DNA of 48,899 nucleotides from contig JAHEKZ010000014.1 of assembly GCA_024644435.1 (NCBI GenBank), positions 1 to 48,899 of the forward strand, given 5' to 3'. Position 1 is the stretch's first letter; each line of letters begins with the position of its first letter. A program made the translations under genes and the position numbers. This stretch comes from Actinomycetes bacterium. GTDB taxonomy: Bacteria > Actinomycetota > Actinomycetes > JAHEKZ01. A model generated the notes under the pieces. That model was not told the DNA's origin. It saw nothing but the letters and a program-made list of their open reading frames with translations, and made no database searches. Shown here in pieces: positions 34,329 through 42,159 of the stretch.

Positions 34329-34483
34329 CCCTCCAGTGGACGCTTGAAGTAGGCGACCAGCTGCTCAGCGTTCGGACCCGGAACGACCTGGACGAGCTCC
34401 CAGCCGTCCTGGCCCCAGGTGTCGAGGATCTGCTTGGTCGCATGGATCAACAAAGGTGCAGTTGCGTACTCCCACTTGGTCAT
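34325..34483 (-). CDS. Small DUF4177-type protein
   Basis: A 52-residue open frame, shorter than most gene-finding cut-offs. It begins MTKWEYATAPLLIHATKQIL and continues with TWGQDGWELVQVVPGP and AYFKRPLEG. The W-E-Y start and DGWELVQV core are the DUF4177 pattern, and M. tuberculosis has a gene of the same size (Rv3678A) at the same place. Its stop overlaps the RidA start (ATGA), so both are translated together. It is divergent from the first ArsA-like gene, 65 bases away. Function unknown. Confidence 0.85.
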   Translation of the reverse strand: MTKWEYATAPLLIHATKQILDTWGQDGWELVQVVPGPNAEQLVAYFKRPLEG

Positions 34484-34548
34484 GGCGTCACCCTAGCTGT
34501 CGAGATGGCGGCGGGCCCGAGAGCATTCAGACGCGTAGGGTCAGAGAC

Positions 34549-35535
34549 GTGGGAAACCAGAGTCCGACGCGGTTGCACGTGGTCACCGGTAAAGGTGGCA
34601 CGGGCAAGACGACCGCGGCAGCAGCCCTGGCCCTGCACCTGGCCTCCGGCGGCCAGCGCGTCCTGCTGATCGAAGTTGAGGGCAGACAAGGGATCGCTCA
34701 GCTCTTCGACGTGCCACAGCTTCCGTACGAAGAGCGCAAGGTGGCGCTCGCCAGGGGCGGCGGGGACGTCTACGCCCTGGCCATCGACCCGGAGGACGCG
34801 CTGTACGAGTACCTCGACCTGTACTACCGGCTCGGCCGAGCCGGCAAGGCCCTGCGCAAGGTCGGGGTGGTCGAGTTCGCAACCACGGTGGCGCCCGGAG
34901 TACGTGATGTGTTGCTGACCGGAAAGGCGTACGAGGCCACGCGACGACGGCACGGACAGCAGTACGTGTACGACGCGGTCGTCGTCGACGCCCCACCAAC
35001 GGGAAGAATCGGACGGTTCCTCAACGTCAATGCCGAGGTCGCCGGACTTGCCAAGATGGGCCCGATCAGGCGACAGGCCGACTCGATCATGGGGCTTCTG
35101 CGCTCGCCGCGCACGGCGGTGCATCTGGTGACCCTCCTCGAAGAGATGCCCGTGCAAGAAACCGCCGACGCAGTCGACGAGCTGCGCAGACTCGACATAC
35201 CCGTTGGTGCCATCGTGGTGAACCAGACGCGACACCCGGCTCTCAGCCATGAGCAGCTGCAGGATGCGCAACAGGGCAGGCTCGACGGCGGAGAGGTCGC
35301 TGCCGGGCTGAAGGCGGCCGGGCTGTCCGGGCACAGCGGCTTGCTCGATGCCCTTCTGCGTGAGGCCCGTGCGCACGCCGAACGCGTCGAGCTCGAGACG
35401 GCACAACGAGCCCTGGTGCAGGCGCTCGACCAGCCGGTCGTCGAGCTGCCGTGGCTCGTCGACGGCGTCGACCTCGCCGGTCTCTACGAGCTCAGCGACC
35501 GGCTGGGGCAGGCTGAAACCGAGGTGCCCTGGTGA
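34549..35535 (+). CDS. ArsA/Get3-like ATPase, first of a pair
   Basis: A 328-residue ATPase of the ArsA/GET3 family (Rv3679 counterpart). The deviant P-loop is VTGKGGTGKTT near residue 10, the switch II-type motif is VVVDAPPTGRIGRFL, and a nucleotide-binding VVNQT motif follows. The usual tail-anchored-protein groove region is short. It is followed with a GTGA overlap by a second ArsA-like gene, and the two M. tuberculosis homologues are reported to form a complex. I start at GTG 34549; the frame is open to 34456 but the added part is unlike the family. It is divergent from the DUF4177-RidA unit. Confidence 0.9.
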   Translation: MGNQSPTRLHVVTGKGGTGKTTAAAALALHLASGGQRVLLIEVEGRQGIAQLFDVPQLPYEERKVALARGGGDVYALAIDPEDALYEYLDLYYRLGRAGKALRKVGVVEFATTVAPGVRDVLLTGKAYEATRRRHGQQYVYDAVVVDAPPTGRIGRFLNVNAEVAGLAKMGPIRRQADSIMGLLRSPRTAVHLVTLLEEMPVQETADAVDELRRLDIPVGAIVVNQTRHPALSHEQLQDAQQGRLDGGEVAAGLKAAGLSGHSGLLDALLREARAHAERVELETAQRALVQALDQPVVELPWLVDGVDLAGLYELSDRLGQAETEVPW

Positions 35536-36686
35536 CCGATCCAACGCTCGACGTGGACGCCCTGTTGCACGATCCCGGCACGACCATCATCGTCTGCTGT
35601 GGCGCAGGCGGTGTCGGCAAGACCACGACGGCCGCGAGCCTCGGCGTCCGGGCCGCTCAGCGCGGACGCCGGGCATGCGTTCTGACCATTGACCCGGCTC
35701 GACGACTGGCCCAGTCGCTCGGGCTCGAAGAACTCGACAACACCCCTCGGCCCATCGACTCTGTGGGGCGTGACGGGGGTGCGCTGTTCGCCATGATGCT
35801 CGACATGAAGCGCACGTTCGACGAGATCGTGCAGCAGCACGGCGACCCGGCCAGGGCAGCCCAGATCCTCGAGAACCCGCTCTACCAGTCGTTGTCGAGC
35901 TCGTTCGCCGGAACGCAGGAGTACATGGCGATGGAGAAGCTCGGGCAGCTGCACCGTGAGGCCATCGAGACCGGCGAGTGGGACCTCGTCATCGTCGACA
36001 CCCCGCCGAGCCGGTCAGCACTGGACTTCCTTGATGCGCCAGACCGGTTGGGGTCCTTCCTTGACGGCCGATTCGTACGAATCCTGCTGGCGCCCGCCAA
36101 GGCTGGGGGCAAGGCCTACATGAAGGTGTTCGGTGGCGCTTTCACCCTGGTGACGAGTTCGCTCAACAAGGTTCTCGGCGCTCAGCTGCTCAACGACCTG
36201 CAGACCTTGGTCGCAGGTCTCGACTCGGTCTTCGGAGGATTCCGCGAACGAGCCGAGCGCACATATGCGCTGCTGCAGGATCCCGGGACTGCGTTCCTCG
36301 TCGTGGCCGCGCCCGAACCGGATGCCCTGCGCGAGGCCTCCTTCTTCGTCGAGCGGCTGCAGCAGGACGCCATGCCGCTCGCTGGTCTGGTGCTCAACCG
36401 CGTTCACACCACAGAGGCGGCAGACGTCTCAGGCGCTCGCGCCGAGGGCGCCGCCGAAGAGCTGGACGAGCTGGACGAGCACGCGCTCACCTCGGCCCTG
36501 CTCCGACTGCACGCCGACACCATGCGCGTACGAGATCGAGAACGTCATGTGCTGACGCGCTTCACCGGCGCTCACCCCGACGTCGCCGTTGTCAGCGCGC
36601 CGGCCTTGCCGGGTGACGTGCACGACGTGCACGGTCTCGAACAGATGGGCGCGGCCCTCGCAGGCTCAGTGGCCGTTCTGGACTAG
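35532..36686 (+). CDS. ArsA/Get3-like ATPase, second of a pair
   Basis: A 384-residue homologue of the preceding gene (Rv3680 counterpart). The P-loop is CGAGGVGKTTTAAS, followed by CVLTIDPARRLAQSLG (A-loop DPA), the switch VIVDTPPSRSALDFL, and VLNRVHTTEA. It is longer because of a helical insert between residues 80 and 240, the place where Get3 binds hydrophobic tails. It lacks metal-binding CxxC. GTG start overlaps the previous stop by 4 bases. Its TAG stop shares the palindrome CTAG with the stop of the converging whiB gene. Confidence 0.9.
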   Translation: MTDPTLDVDALLHDPGTTIIVCCGAGGVGKTTTAASLGVRAAQRGRRACVLTIDPARRLAQSLGLEELDNTPRPIDSVGRDGGALFAMMLDMKRTFDEIVQQHGDPARAAQILENPLYQSLSSSFAGTQEYMAMEKLGQLHREAIETGEWDLVIVDTPPSRSALDFLDAPDRLGSFLDGRFVRILLAPAKAGGKAYMKVFGGAFTLVTSSLNKVLGAQLLNDLQTLVAGLDSVFGGFRERAERTYALLQDPGTAFLVVAAPEPDALREASFFVERLQQDAMPLAGLVLNRVHTTEAADVSGARAEGAAEELDELDEHALTSALLRLHADTMRVRDRERHVLTRFTGAHPDVAVVSAPALPGDVHDVHGLEQMGAALAGSVAVLD

Positions 36687-36991
36687 CCGGCGACGCGGAC
36701 CCCTGGGCCATCGCTCTGCTCGTACGTGTCGCGGGCGGTCTGCAACAGACGACGCCATGACGTGACATTCGGGCGGCGACGCAACAGTGCCCGTCGCTCG
36801 CGCTCGGTCATGCCGCCCCAGACCCCGAACTCGACCTCGTTGTCGAGCGCATCTGCCAGACACTCCGTACGGACGACGCACCCGGAGCACAACGCCTTGG
36901 CGCGGTTCTGCGCCGCCCCCTGCACAAAAAGTGCGTCCGGGTCAGTCGTGCGGCACGCCGCTCCGGCTGACCAATCCTCGATCCACGCCAT
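36683..36991 (-). CDS. WhiB family regulator (WhiB4-like)
   Basis: A 102-residue Fe-S regulator. Four cysteines (13, 35, 38 and 44; spacing C-X21-C-X2-C-X5-C) bind a [4Fe-4S] cluster, and GVWGG after DNEVEFG is the WhiB turn that meets the sigma factor. The basic end RRRPNVTSWRRLL is the likely DNA-contact part. Its place after the ArsA pair and ahead of ponA2 is that of whiB4, which in mycobacteria senses oxygen or nitric oxide. Its gene converges on the ArsA-like gene with shared stop CTAG and is divergent from the ponA-type gene. Confidence 0.9.
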   Translation of the reverse strand: MAWIEDWSAGAACRTTDPDALFVQGAAQNRAKALCSGCVVRTECLADALDNEVEFGVWGGMTERERRALLRRRPNVTSWRRLLQTARDTYEQSDGPGVRVAG

Positions 36992-37273
36992 GGGCCCCTC
37001 CCCCTTGGTGGCCCGTCCCCGGAGCCACCACGTTCTGTCACTGAATCGCCGGCCGTGCTGGTGGCGTTACCAGAAATCGCTACGCCGTGTGACCGATGAC
37101 GCTAGAGATATGTGACCCTCCACCAAAAGCCCCCTAATGGGGGAACTCCTGTGGCCCATAGGAACTATGGACCAGGCTCTTGGCAGTACCGCGATCACCC
37201 TGGGTGAGAATGAAGGCACAGAGGGTGTCTGAAGAGTGTCTGTCTTCCGCCACCCATCCTCGTCGCGGCGCCC
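36992..37273. promoter_or_regulatory. Palindrome-rich control region between whiB and the PBP gene
   Basis: This 282-base gap holds no gene. It contains TGGTGGC/GCCACCA (37006-37012/37024-37030), two TGTGACC direct repeats 23 bases apart (37088-37094, 37111-37117), the hairpin CCCCC-TAAT-GGGGG (37130-37143), CCATAG-GAA-CTATGG (37156-37170) and TCACCC-T-GGGTGA (37195-37207). The last two look like operators for the PBP gene. Promoter hexamers are not clear enough to place. Confidence 0.5.
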
Positions 37274-39751
37274 ATGACCGCGTTCCGCCGGACTCTCGCC
37301 TACCCTTGGGAGGTGCCTTCCCCGTCCGGTGGCGCCGCCCCGCGCGCGCTGCTCTTTCTTGTGCTCAGCGCGGTTGCCGGCGTGCTCGTTGCCGGCATCG
37401 CGCTACCAGCGATCGGGCTGGTCGGCCTGACGGCCAAACGAGGGGCAGAGAACTTCCAGTCACTGCCTGCCGAGCTCACAGTCCCACCGCTCAAACAGCG
37501 CTCGCGTCTTCTCGCAGCCGATGGCACGGTCATCGCCCGCTTCTATATCCAGAACCGCGTCTTCGTCCCCATCAACAAGATCTCGCCCAAGATGCGCGAC
37601 GCCATCGTGGCGACCGAGGATGCGCGCTTCTACGAGCACAACGGCATCGACTTGCGCGGAACGATGCGCGCCCTCCTCGCCAACACCCAAGCTGGCTCGG
37701 TGACCCAGGGCGGGTCGACGATCACGCAGCAGTATGTGAAGAACGTCCTGGCGGCCACCGCGAGCACCAAGGAGGAGCGCGAGGCCGCCACCGCTGACAC
37801 CGTCGCACGGAAACTTCGCGAGCTCCGTTATGCCCTGGGCCTCGAGGAGGAGTGGAGCAAGCAGCGCATCCTCGAGGGGTACCTCAACATCGCGTACTTC
37901 GGCTCCCAGGCCTACGGGGTAGAGGTTGCCTCCCAGCGCTACTTCTCCACGTCGGCGGCCAAACTGAACGCAGGACAGGCCGCGACGCTTGCCGGCATCG
38001 TGAAGTTCCCCACCCTGTACGACCCCCTCGTCAACCCGAAAGAGAGCGAAGGACGCCGCAACTTCGTTCTGCAGCGCATGGCGGACGAGAACATGATCAG
38101 CCAGAAGCAGGCTGACACGTTCGCCAAGCGCCCCCTGAAAAAGATGCTCAAGCCCAGCGACCTGACGCGCGGCTGCCTCGTCTCACCGGCACCCTTCTTC
38201 TGCGACTACGTCGAAGAGACCTTCCTCAGCGACCCGGCGTACGGCGCCACCCGCCTCGACCGTCGCAAGCTTCTCTACGGCGGTGGGCTCACGATCCGCA
38301 CCACGCTGGAGATGGACGATCAGGCGTCCGCCCAGCGGGGGATCGAGACCTACTTGCCGACGGGCGACCCCAGCGGCCGGGTCGCTGCCATCGCCATGAT
38401 CGAACCGGGCACCGGAAACGTCACGGCGATGGCCCAGAACCTGAAGTACGGCGACGGCAAGAACTCCAGCTACATCAACAACGCCGTCGACCTGCCGTAC
38501 TCAGGCACCAATGGTCAGCAGCCCGGGTCGACGTTCAAGCCGTTCACGATCGCGGCCGCCATCGAGCAAGGTTTGGCGATGGACGACGTGATCAGTTCTC
38601 CGTCCAAACGCGTGATGCCCTATGGCTCCTACCGGGACTGCGCGGGCAATACACAACAGACCTGGCCGGTGACCAACTACAGCAGCGCCCCCGCCGGCAA
38701 CTACACGATGTACTCGGGTACGGCCCTGTCGATCAACACCTACTTCGCCGAGCTCGCCAAACGCACGGGGCTGTGCAACGTGTGGGACGTCGCCTCACGA
38801 GCGGGGGTGACATCGGCCGGCTACGGATCGCCCCAGGCCCCATGGGAGCCCGAACAGGCGCCCGTCGACAACACCAACCTGCAGGTCACCCCTGGCATCA
38901 TCGGTGGCTCCTTCGGGATGTCTCCACTGACCCTGGCCGAGTCGTACGCCACCTTCGCAGCCCGCGGCCTGCACTGTGAGGCGCGGGTGATCACAGCGAT
39001 CCGCACCCGTGACAAGGAAGACATCAAGGTTCCGGAGCCAGACTGCGAACAGGTGATCAAGCGCACGGTCGCCGACGCGGTCAACGACGTCCTCGTGGGA
39101 GTCGTCAACGACGGCACCGGTCAGGCGATGTACCTGGGGCGTCCGACGGCCGGAAAGACCGGGACGACCAATGACTTCCGGGCCCTGTGGTTCGCTGGGT
39201 ACACGCCGAACATGGCTGCCGCCGTGTGGACCGGACATCCACGGGCGCCGACCAAGTTCCCGATGGCCAACGTCACCATCAACGGCGAGTTCCGGACTGC
39301 ATGGGCCGGCAGCACCCTGCCGGGACCGATCTGGAAGATCGCCATGCTCGGGGCATTGGCCAACATGCCGGTCGAGAAGTTTGTGCCGGTCGACCCCGAG
39401 ATCATCGACGGCGCCCAGGTGACGTTGCCCTCCCTCGCCGGCCTCAGCCCGAAGGAGGCGATCAAGAGACTCGATCGGCTAGGGCTCAGCTCAGAGGTCT
39501 CGCCGACCGAGGTGGCGTCGTACGAGCCGGCCGGCAAGGTGGCGTACACATCGCCTGGGGCTGGCTCAACCGTCCAGCCAGGTGACACCGTGACGATCTC
39601 GCTGAGCAGCGGAGAGCCTCCAGCGCCGGAGCCTTCCCCGACTGACAAGAAGAAGAACGGCGGGGGCGGCGGACCATCGCCAGGAGACGCCGGCAACAAC
39701 GGAACCGGGAACGGCAACGGCAACAACGGAAATGGGAACGGCAACAACTGA
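37274..39751 (+). CDS. ponA: Bifunctional class A penicillin-binding protein with PASTA domain (PonA2-like)
   Basis: An 825-residue peptidoglycan synthase. One N-terminal membrane helix (LLFLVLSAVAGVLVAGIALP) precedes the glycosyltransferase domain with ATEDARFYEHNGID (catalytic Glu) and GGSTITQQYVKN. The transpeptidase has the SxxK motif in GSTFKPFTIAAA near residue 418, the SxN motif in SINTYFAEL, and KTGTTNDF near residue 629. One PASTA domain (LPSLAGLSPKEAIKRLDRLG to GDTVTISLSSG) follows. The end is a low-complexity Gly/Asn tail after residue 795, rich in GNGNGNN. It matches Rv3682 in order and layout. Confidence 0.95.
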   Translation: MTAFRRTLAYPWEVPSPSGGAAPRALLFLVLSAVAGVLVAGIALPAIGLVGLTAKRGAENFQSLPAELTVPPLKQRSRLLAADGTVIARFYIQNRVFVPINKISPKMRDAIVATEDARFYEHNGIDLRGTMRALLANTQAGSVTQGGSTITQQYVKNVLAATASTKEEREAATADTVARKLRELRYALGLEEEWSKQRILEGYLNIAYFGSQAYGVEVASQRYFSTSAAKLNAGQAATLAGIVKFPTLYDPLVNPKESEGRRNFVLQRMADENMISQKQADTFAKRPLKKMLKPSDLTRGCLVSPAPFFCDYVEETFLSDPAYGATRLDRRKLLYGGGLTIRTTLEMDDQASAQRGIETYLPTGDPSGRVAAIAMIEPGTGNVTAMAQNLKYGDGKNSSYINNAVDLPYSGTNGQQPGSTFKPFTIAAAIEQGLAMDDVISSPSKRVMPYGSYRDCAGNTQQTWPVTNYSSAPAGNYTMYSGTALSINTYFAELAKRTGLCNVWDVASRAGVTSAGYGSPQAPWEPEQAPVDNTNLQVTPGIIGGSFGMSPLTLAESYATFAARGLHCEARVITAIRTRDKEDIKVPEPDCEQVIKRTVADAVNDVLVGVVNDGTGQAMYLGRPTAGKTGTTNDFRALWFAGYTPNMAAAVWTGHPRAPTKFPMANVTINGEFRTAWAGSTLPGPIWKIAMLGALANMPVEKFVPVDPEIIDGAQVTLPSLAGLSPKEAIKRLDRLGLSSEVSPTEVASYEPAGKVAYTSPGAGSTVQPGDTVTISLSSGEPPAPEPSPTDKKKNGGGGGPSPGDAGNNGTGNGNGNNGNGNGNN

Positions 39752-39757
39752 CCCAAA

Positions 39758-39884
39758 TGGGGCCATGACGCACTCGTTCACAATGACCGAACCGTCGCTA
39801 GACCCATCCATCCACAGCACGCTTCCAAACTCCGCATGGACAGGCGTTAGTTCAGAATGACCGAACCCATGTGTCATGGCCCCA
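39758..39884. repeat. Nested inverted and direct repeats between converging genes
   Basis: A 12-base inverted pair TGGGGCCATGAC (39758-39769) / GTCATGGCCCCA (39873-39884) encloses two 17-base direct repeats at 39777-39793 and 39851-39867, which differ at one base and contain AATGACCGAACC. The element fills the gap between the PBP and YqeY stop codons. Confidence 0.85.
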
Positions 39885-39893
39885 GATCTGGGG
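39880..39893. terminator. Palindrome abutting the YqeY stop
   Basis: CCCCAGATCTGGGG is a perfect 14-base palindrome ending one base before the yqeY stop codon. With the outer repeat it may help stop transcripts from both sides. Confidence 0.45.
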
Positions 39894-40346
39894 TCAGGGG
39901 GCGAGCTGGCGCTTGACCTCTGCTGCGGTGCGTCCACCGTCGGCACGCCCGGCCACCGCTGGCTGCACTGCCTTCATCACCTGGCCCATCGCCTGGGGCC
40001 CGCTGGCTCCCACCTCGGCGACCGCTGCCGCGACGAGCTCGGCGAGCTCTTCGTCACTGAGCTGCGCCGGTAGGTAACCCTCGATCACCGCGCCCTCGGC
40101 GAGCTCGGCCGCCGCTCGATCGGGGTGCCCAGCATCGCGATACGCAGTTGCCGCCTCCTTGCGCTTCTTCAGCTCACGGGCCAACACCTTCAGGACGTCA
40201 TCGTCTGAGAGCTCACGGGCCTGCTTCCCCGAGACCTCCTCGTTGGTCACCGACGTGAGAACCATGCGCAACGTGGACCTACGGACGTCGTCCTGGGAGC
40301 GCATGGCCTCGGTCAGGTCTGCGTGCAGCTGCTCCTTGAGGCTCAT
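39894..40346 (-). CDS. GatB/YqeY domain protein
   Basis: A 150-residue cytosolic protein of the YqeY family, related to the tail domain of GatB, which contacts tRNA. The family pattern LKEQLHADLTEAMRSQD, then VLKVLARELKKRKEAATAY, and the ending GQVMKAVQPAVAGRADGG are clear. Its task as a stand-alone protein is unknown. The frame is open to 40364; I choose ATG 40346, because homologues start MSLKEQL. It is divergent from the metallophosphoesterase gene 44 bases away. Confidence 0.9.
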   Translation of the reverse strand: MSLKEQLHADLTEAMRSQDDVRRSTLRMVLTSVTNEEVSGKQARELSDDDVLKVLARELKKRKEAATAYRDAGHPDRAAAELAEGAVIEGYLPAQLSDEELAELVAAAVAEVGASGPQAMGQVMKAVQPAVAGRADGGRTAAEVKRQLAP

Positions 40347-40390
40347 CCCGCCATCTTCGCGCACTGGCCCCGGGTGTCACACTGTTTTCC

Positions 40391-41275
40391 GTGTCACGTA
40401 CCCGAACCTTGATAGCAACCGCCGCTGCCGTGAAGGCAGCGGGAGTCGGATATGCCCTGTGGGAGGCCCGTCAGTACCGCCTCCGCCGGGTCACCGTGCC
40501 GGTGCTCGGCCAAGGCGCCGAGCCGATCCGTGTCCTGCATCTGTCCGACCTCCACGTCACCCCTCGGCAGAAGGGCAAGGCGGCCTGGATCCGTCGCCTG
40601 GCCTCCCTCGAGCCCGACTTCGTAGTCAATACCGGCGACAACCTGGCCCACCCGAACGCAGTGCAGACGGTGATGGAGGCTCTTGACCCCTTGCTCGATC
40701 TTCCTGGCGTTTTCGTCATGGGATCGAACGACTACTACGGGCCGGTCTGGAAGAACCCCGCCCGATACCTGCTACCCGACTCCGGCGGACGGGTCTTCGG
40801 CGAAGAGCTGCCGTGGCAAGAGCTTCGCGACGACTTCGTGGCGCGCGGTTGGCACGACCTGAACAACCGGGCGGCAGACCTGAAGGTGCGTCAGCTGGAG
40901 ATCGCGGCGGTCGGAACCGACGATCCTCATCTTGGGCTCGATCGCTACTCGGATGTGCCGTTTGCCCCGTCAGAGCCGGGGGTCCTGCGCATCGGTGTCA
41001 CCCACGCCCCGTACGCACGAGTGCTTGACGCCATGGCCGCTGACGGCGTCGAGCTGATGTTCGCCGGACATACCCACGGCGGCCAGCTGTGCGTTCCTGG
41101 ATTCGGCGCCCTCGTCACGAACTGCGACCTGCCGACCTCACAGGCAAAGGGGCTGCACGAACGCGGTTCGGCGTGGCTGCATGTGTCCGCAGGGGTCGGT
41201 ACGTCGCCCACAGCCCCGATTCGGTTCGCGTGTCCCCCAGAGGCCACGCTGCTCACCCTCGTTCCACGCGCATGA
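40391..41275 (+). CDS. Metallophosphoesterase
   Basis: A 294-residue calcineurin-like phosphoesterase (Rv3683 counterpart). The metal-binding blocks are LHLSDLHV, VNTGDNLA, MGSNDYY (GNHD equivalent with Ser-Asn-Asp), GVTHAPYA and FAGHTHGGQ. The N-terminus has a weak hydrophobic segment (LIATAAAVKAAGVGYAL) that may hold it to the membrane. YkuE-type relatives of this build act on UDP-diacylglucosamine or similar lipids, but the substrate here is unknown. GTG 40391 is the start. It is followed 49 bases later by tRNA-Pro. Confidence 0.9.
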   Translation: MSRTRTLIATAAAVKAAGVGYALWEARQYRLRRVTVPVLGQGAEPIRVLHLSDLHVTPRQKGKAAWIRRLASLEPDFVVNTGDNLAHPNAVQTVMEALDPLLDLPGVFVMGSNDYYGPVWKNPARYLLPDSGGRVFGEELPWQELRDDFVARGWHDLNNRAADLKVRQLEIAAVGTDDPHLGLDRYSDVPFAPSEPGVLRIGVTHAPYARVLDAMAADGVELMFAGHTHGGQLCVPGFGALVTNCDLPTSQAKGLHERGSAWLHVSAGVGTSPTAPIRFACPPEATLLTLVPRA

Positions 41276-41324
41276 GGCGATGCCAGGTGGATACCTGCGG
41301 TTCGGTAGGCTGACCAGGCTTTCG

Positions 41325-41398
<74 letters not shown>

Positions 41399-41404
41399 CA
41401 CCGC

Positions 41405-41447
41405 AGGACTGGGGGTGGCGTCGCATGCGGCCCACCCCCATCGTCCT
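41405..41447 (+). terminator. Terminator of tRNA-Pro
   Basis: A 9-base perfect stem TGGGGGTGG (41410-41418) / CCACCCCCA (41432-41440), extended by AGGAC/GTCCT with a 2-base bulge, starts 7 bases after the tRNA. Only a short TTCC follows, so the T tract is weak. It also lies at the end of the converging MOSC gene. Confidence 0.75.
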
Positions 41448-41466
41448 TCCGAGCACCGGTGGCTGA

Positions 41467-42150
41467 TCAGCCCACGCTGAAGGTACGCCCCTCGCTGGCC
41501 ATCTCGTGGATCTCCTCAGGGAGGTCCGACGCCGCCAGGATCTCCGGGAGCAACGCAGGCTCGGTTGTCAGCGCTCGGAACACCATCGCCACCGTTACCC
41601 GGTGGTCGGGCCGGCTCACCACGTGCAGTCGGTCACCAGCCCGGACCGCGCCCGGCGTCACCACCTTGAGATAGGCACCCGGTCGTGCCGCCGCGACGAA
41701 CGTCTTGAGCCAACCGGGCCGGTTCATCCACCCACGAAAGGTCCCGCAGGGAATCCGGGGGCACGTCACCTGCAGTTCGACGACGTCACCCACCCGCCAT
41801 CGCTCACCGATCAGGGCGCCGTTGACGTCACGGCCTTCGGTCGTGACGTTCTCTCCGAACTGCCCCGGCCGCAGCGTCAGACCGAGGTCGTCCGCCCACC
41901 ACTGCAGGTCTTCTACCGCGTACGCGTAGACCGCTTGGTCGTCCCCACCATGGTTACGTCGATCGCCGATGTAGTCGCCGACCAAGCCGCTGCCTTGACC
42001 ATGTGCACGGCTACCCGGTGCTCTCACCTCTACCGCGTCAGGCGTCGACTGCTTGTCGATCCCCGTGCGTGCCGCGCTCTTGAACGGATTGTCGCGGACG
42101 ACAGCGAGGTTGACACTCAGTAGCCGAGCTCCCTGCGCATGCCTGTCCAC
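41467..42150 (-). CDS. MOSC domain protein (YiiM-like)
   Basis: A 227-residue MOSC-domain protein. The family Cys is in LQVTCPRIPCGTFRGWM, preceded by FGENVTTEGRD and DQAVYAYAVEDL, all typical of the YiiM group, which helps reduce N-hydroxylated compounds with molybdenum cofactor. There is no signal peptide. It starts at 42150, 9 bases from the asd stop, so it may be read with the asd-ask unit. The end faces tRNA-Pro. Confidence 0.9.
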   Translation of the reverse strand: MDRHAQGARLLSVNLAVVRDNPFKSAARTGIDKQSTPDAVEVRAPGSRAHGQGSGLVGDYIGDRRNHGGDDQAVYAYAVEDLQWWADDLGLTLRPGQFGENVTTEGRDVNGALIGERWRVGDVVELQVTCPRIPCGTFRGWMNRPGWLKTFVAAARPGAYLKVVTPGAVRAGDRLHVVSRPDHRVTVAMVFRALTTEPALLPEILAASDLPEEIHEMASEGRTFSVG

Positions 42151-42159
42151 CCGCCCAGC

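Noticed and set aside
34480-35544. Long minus-strand open frame opposite the first ArsA-like gene
   Set aside because: Antisense shadow of a strongly conserved gene; no recognisable protein and no ribosome site.
39640-39751. Gly/Asn-coding repeat at the end of the PBP gene as a mobile or CRISPR-like repeat
   Set aside because: It is an in-frame low-complexity protein tail, not a spaced DNA repeat.
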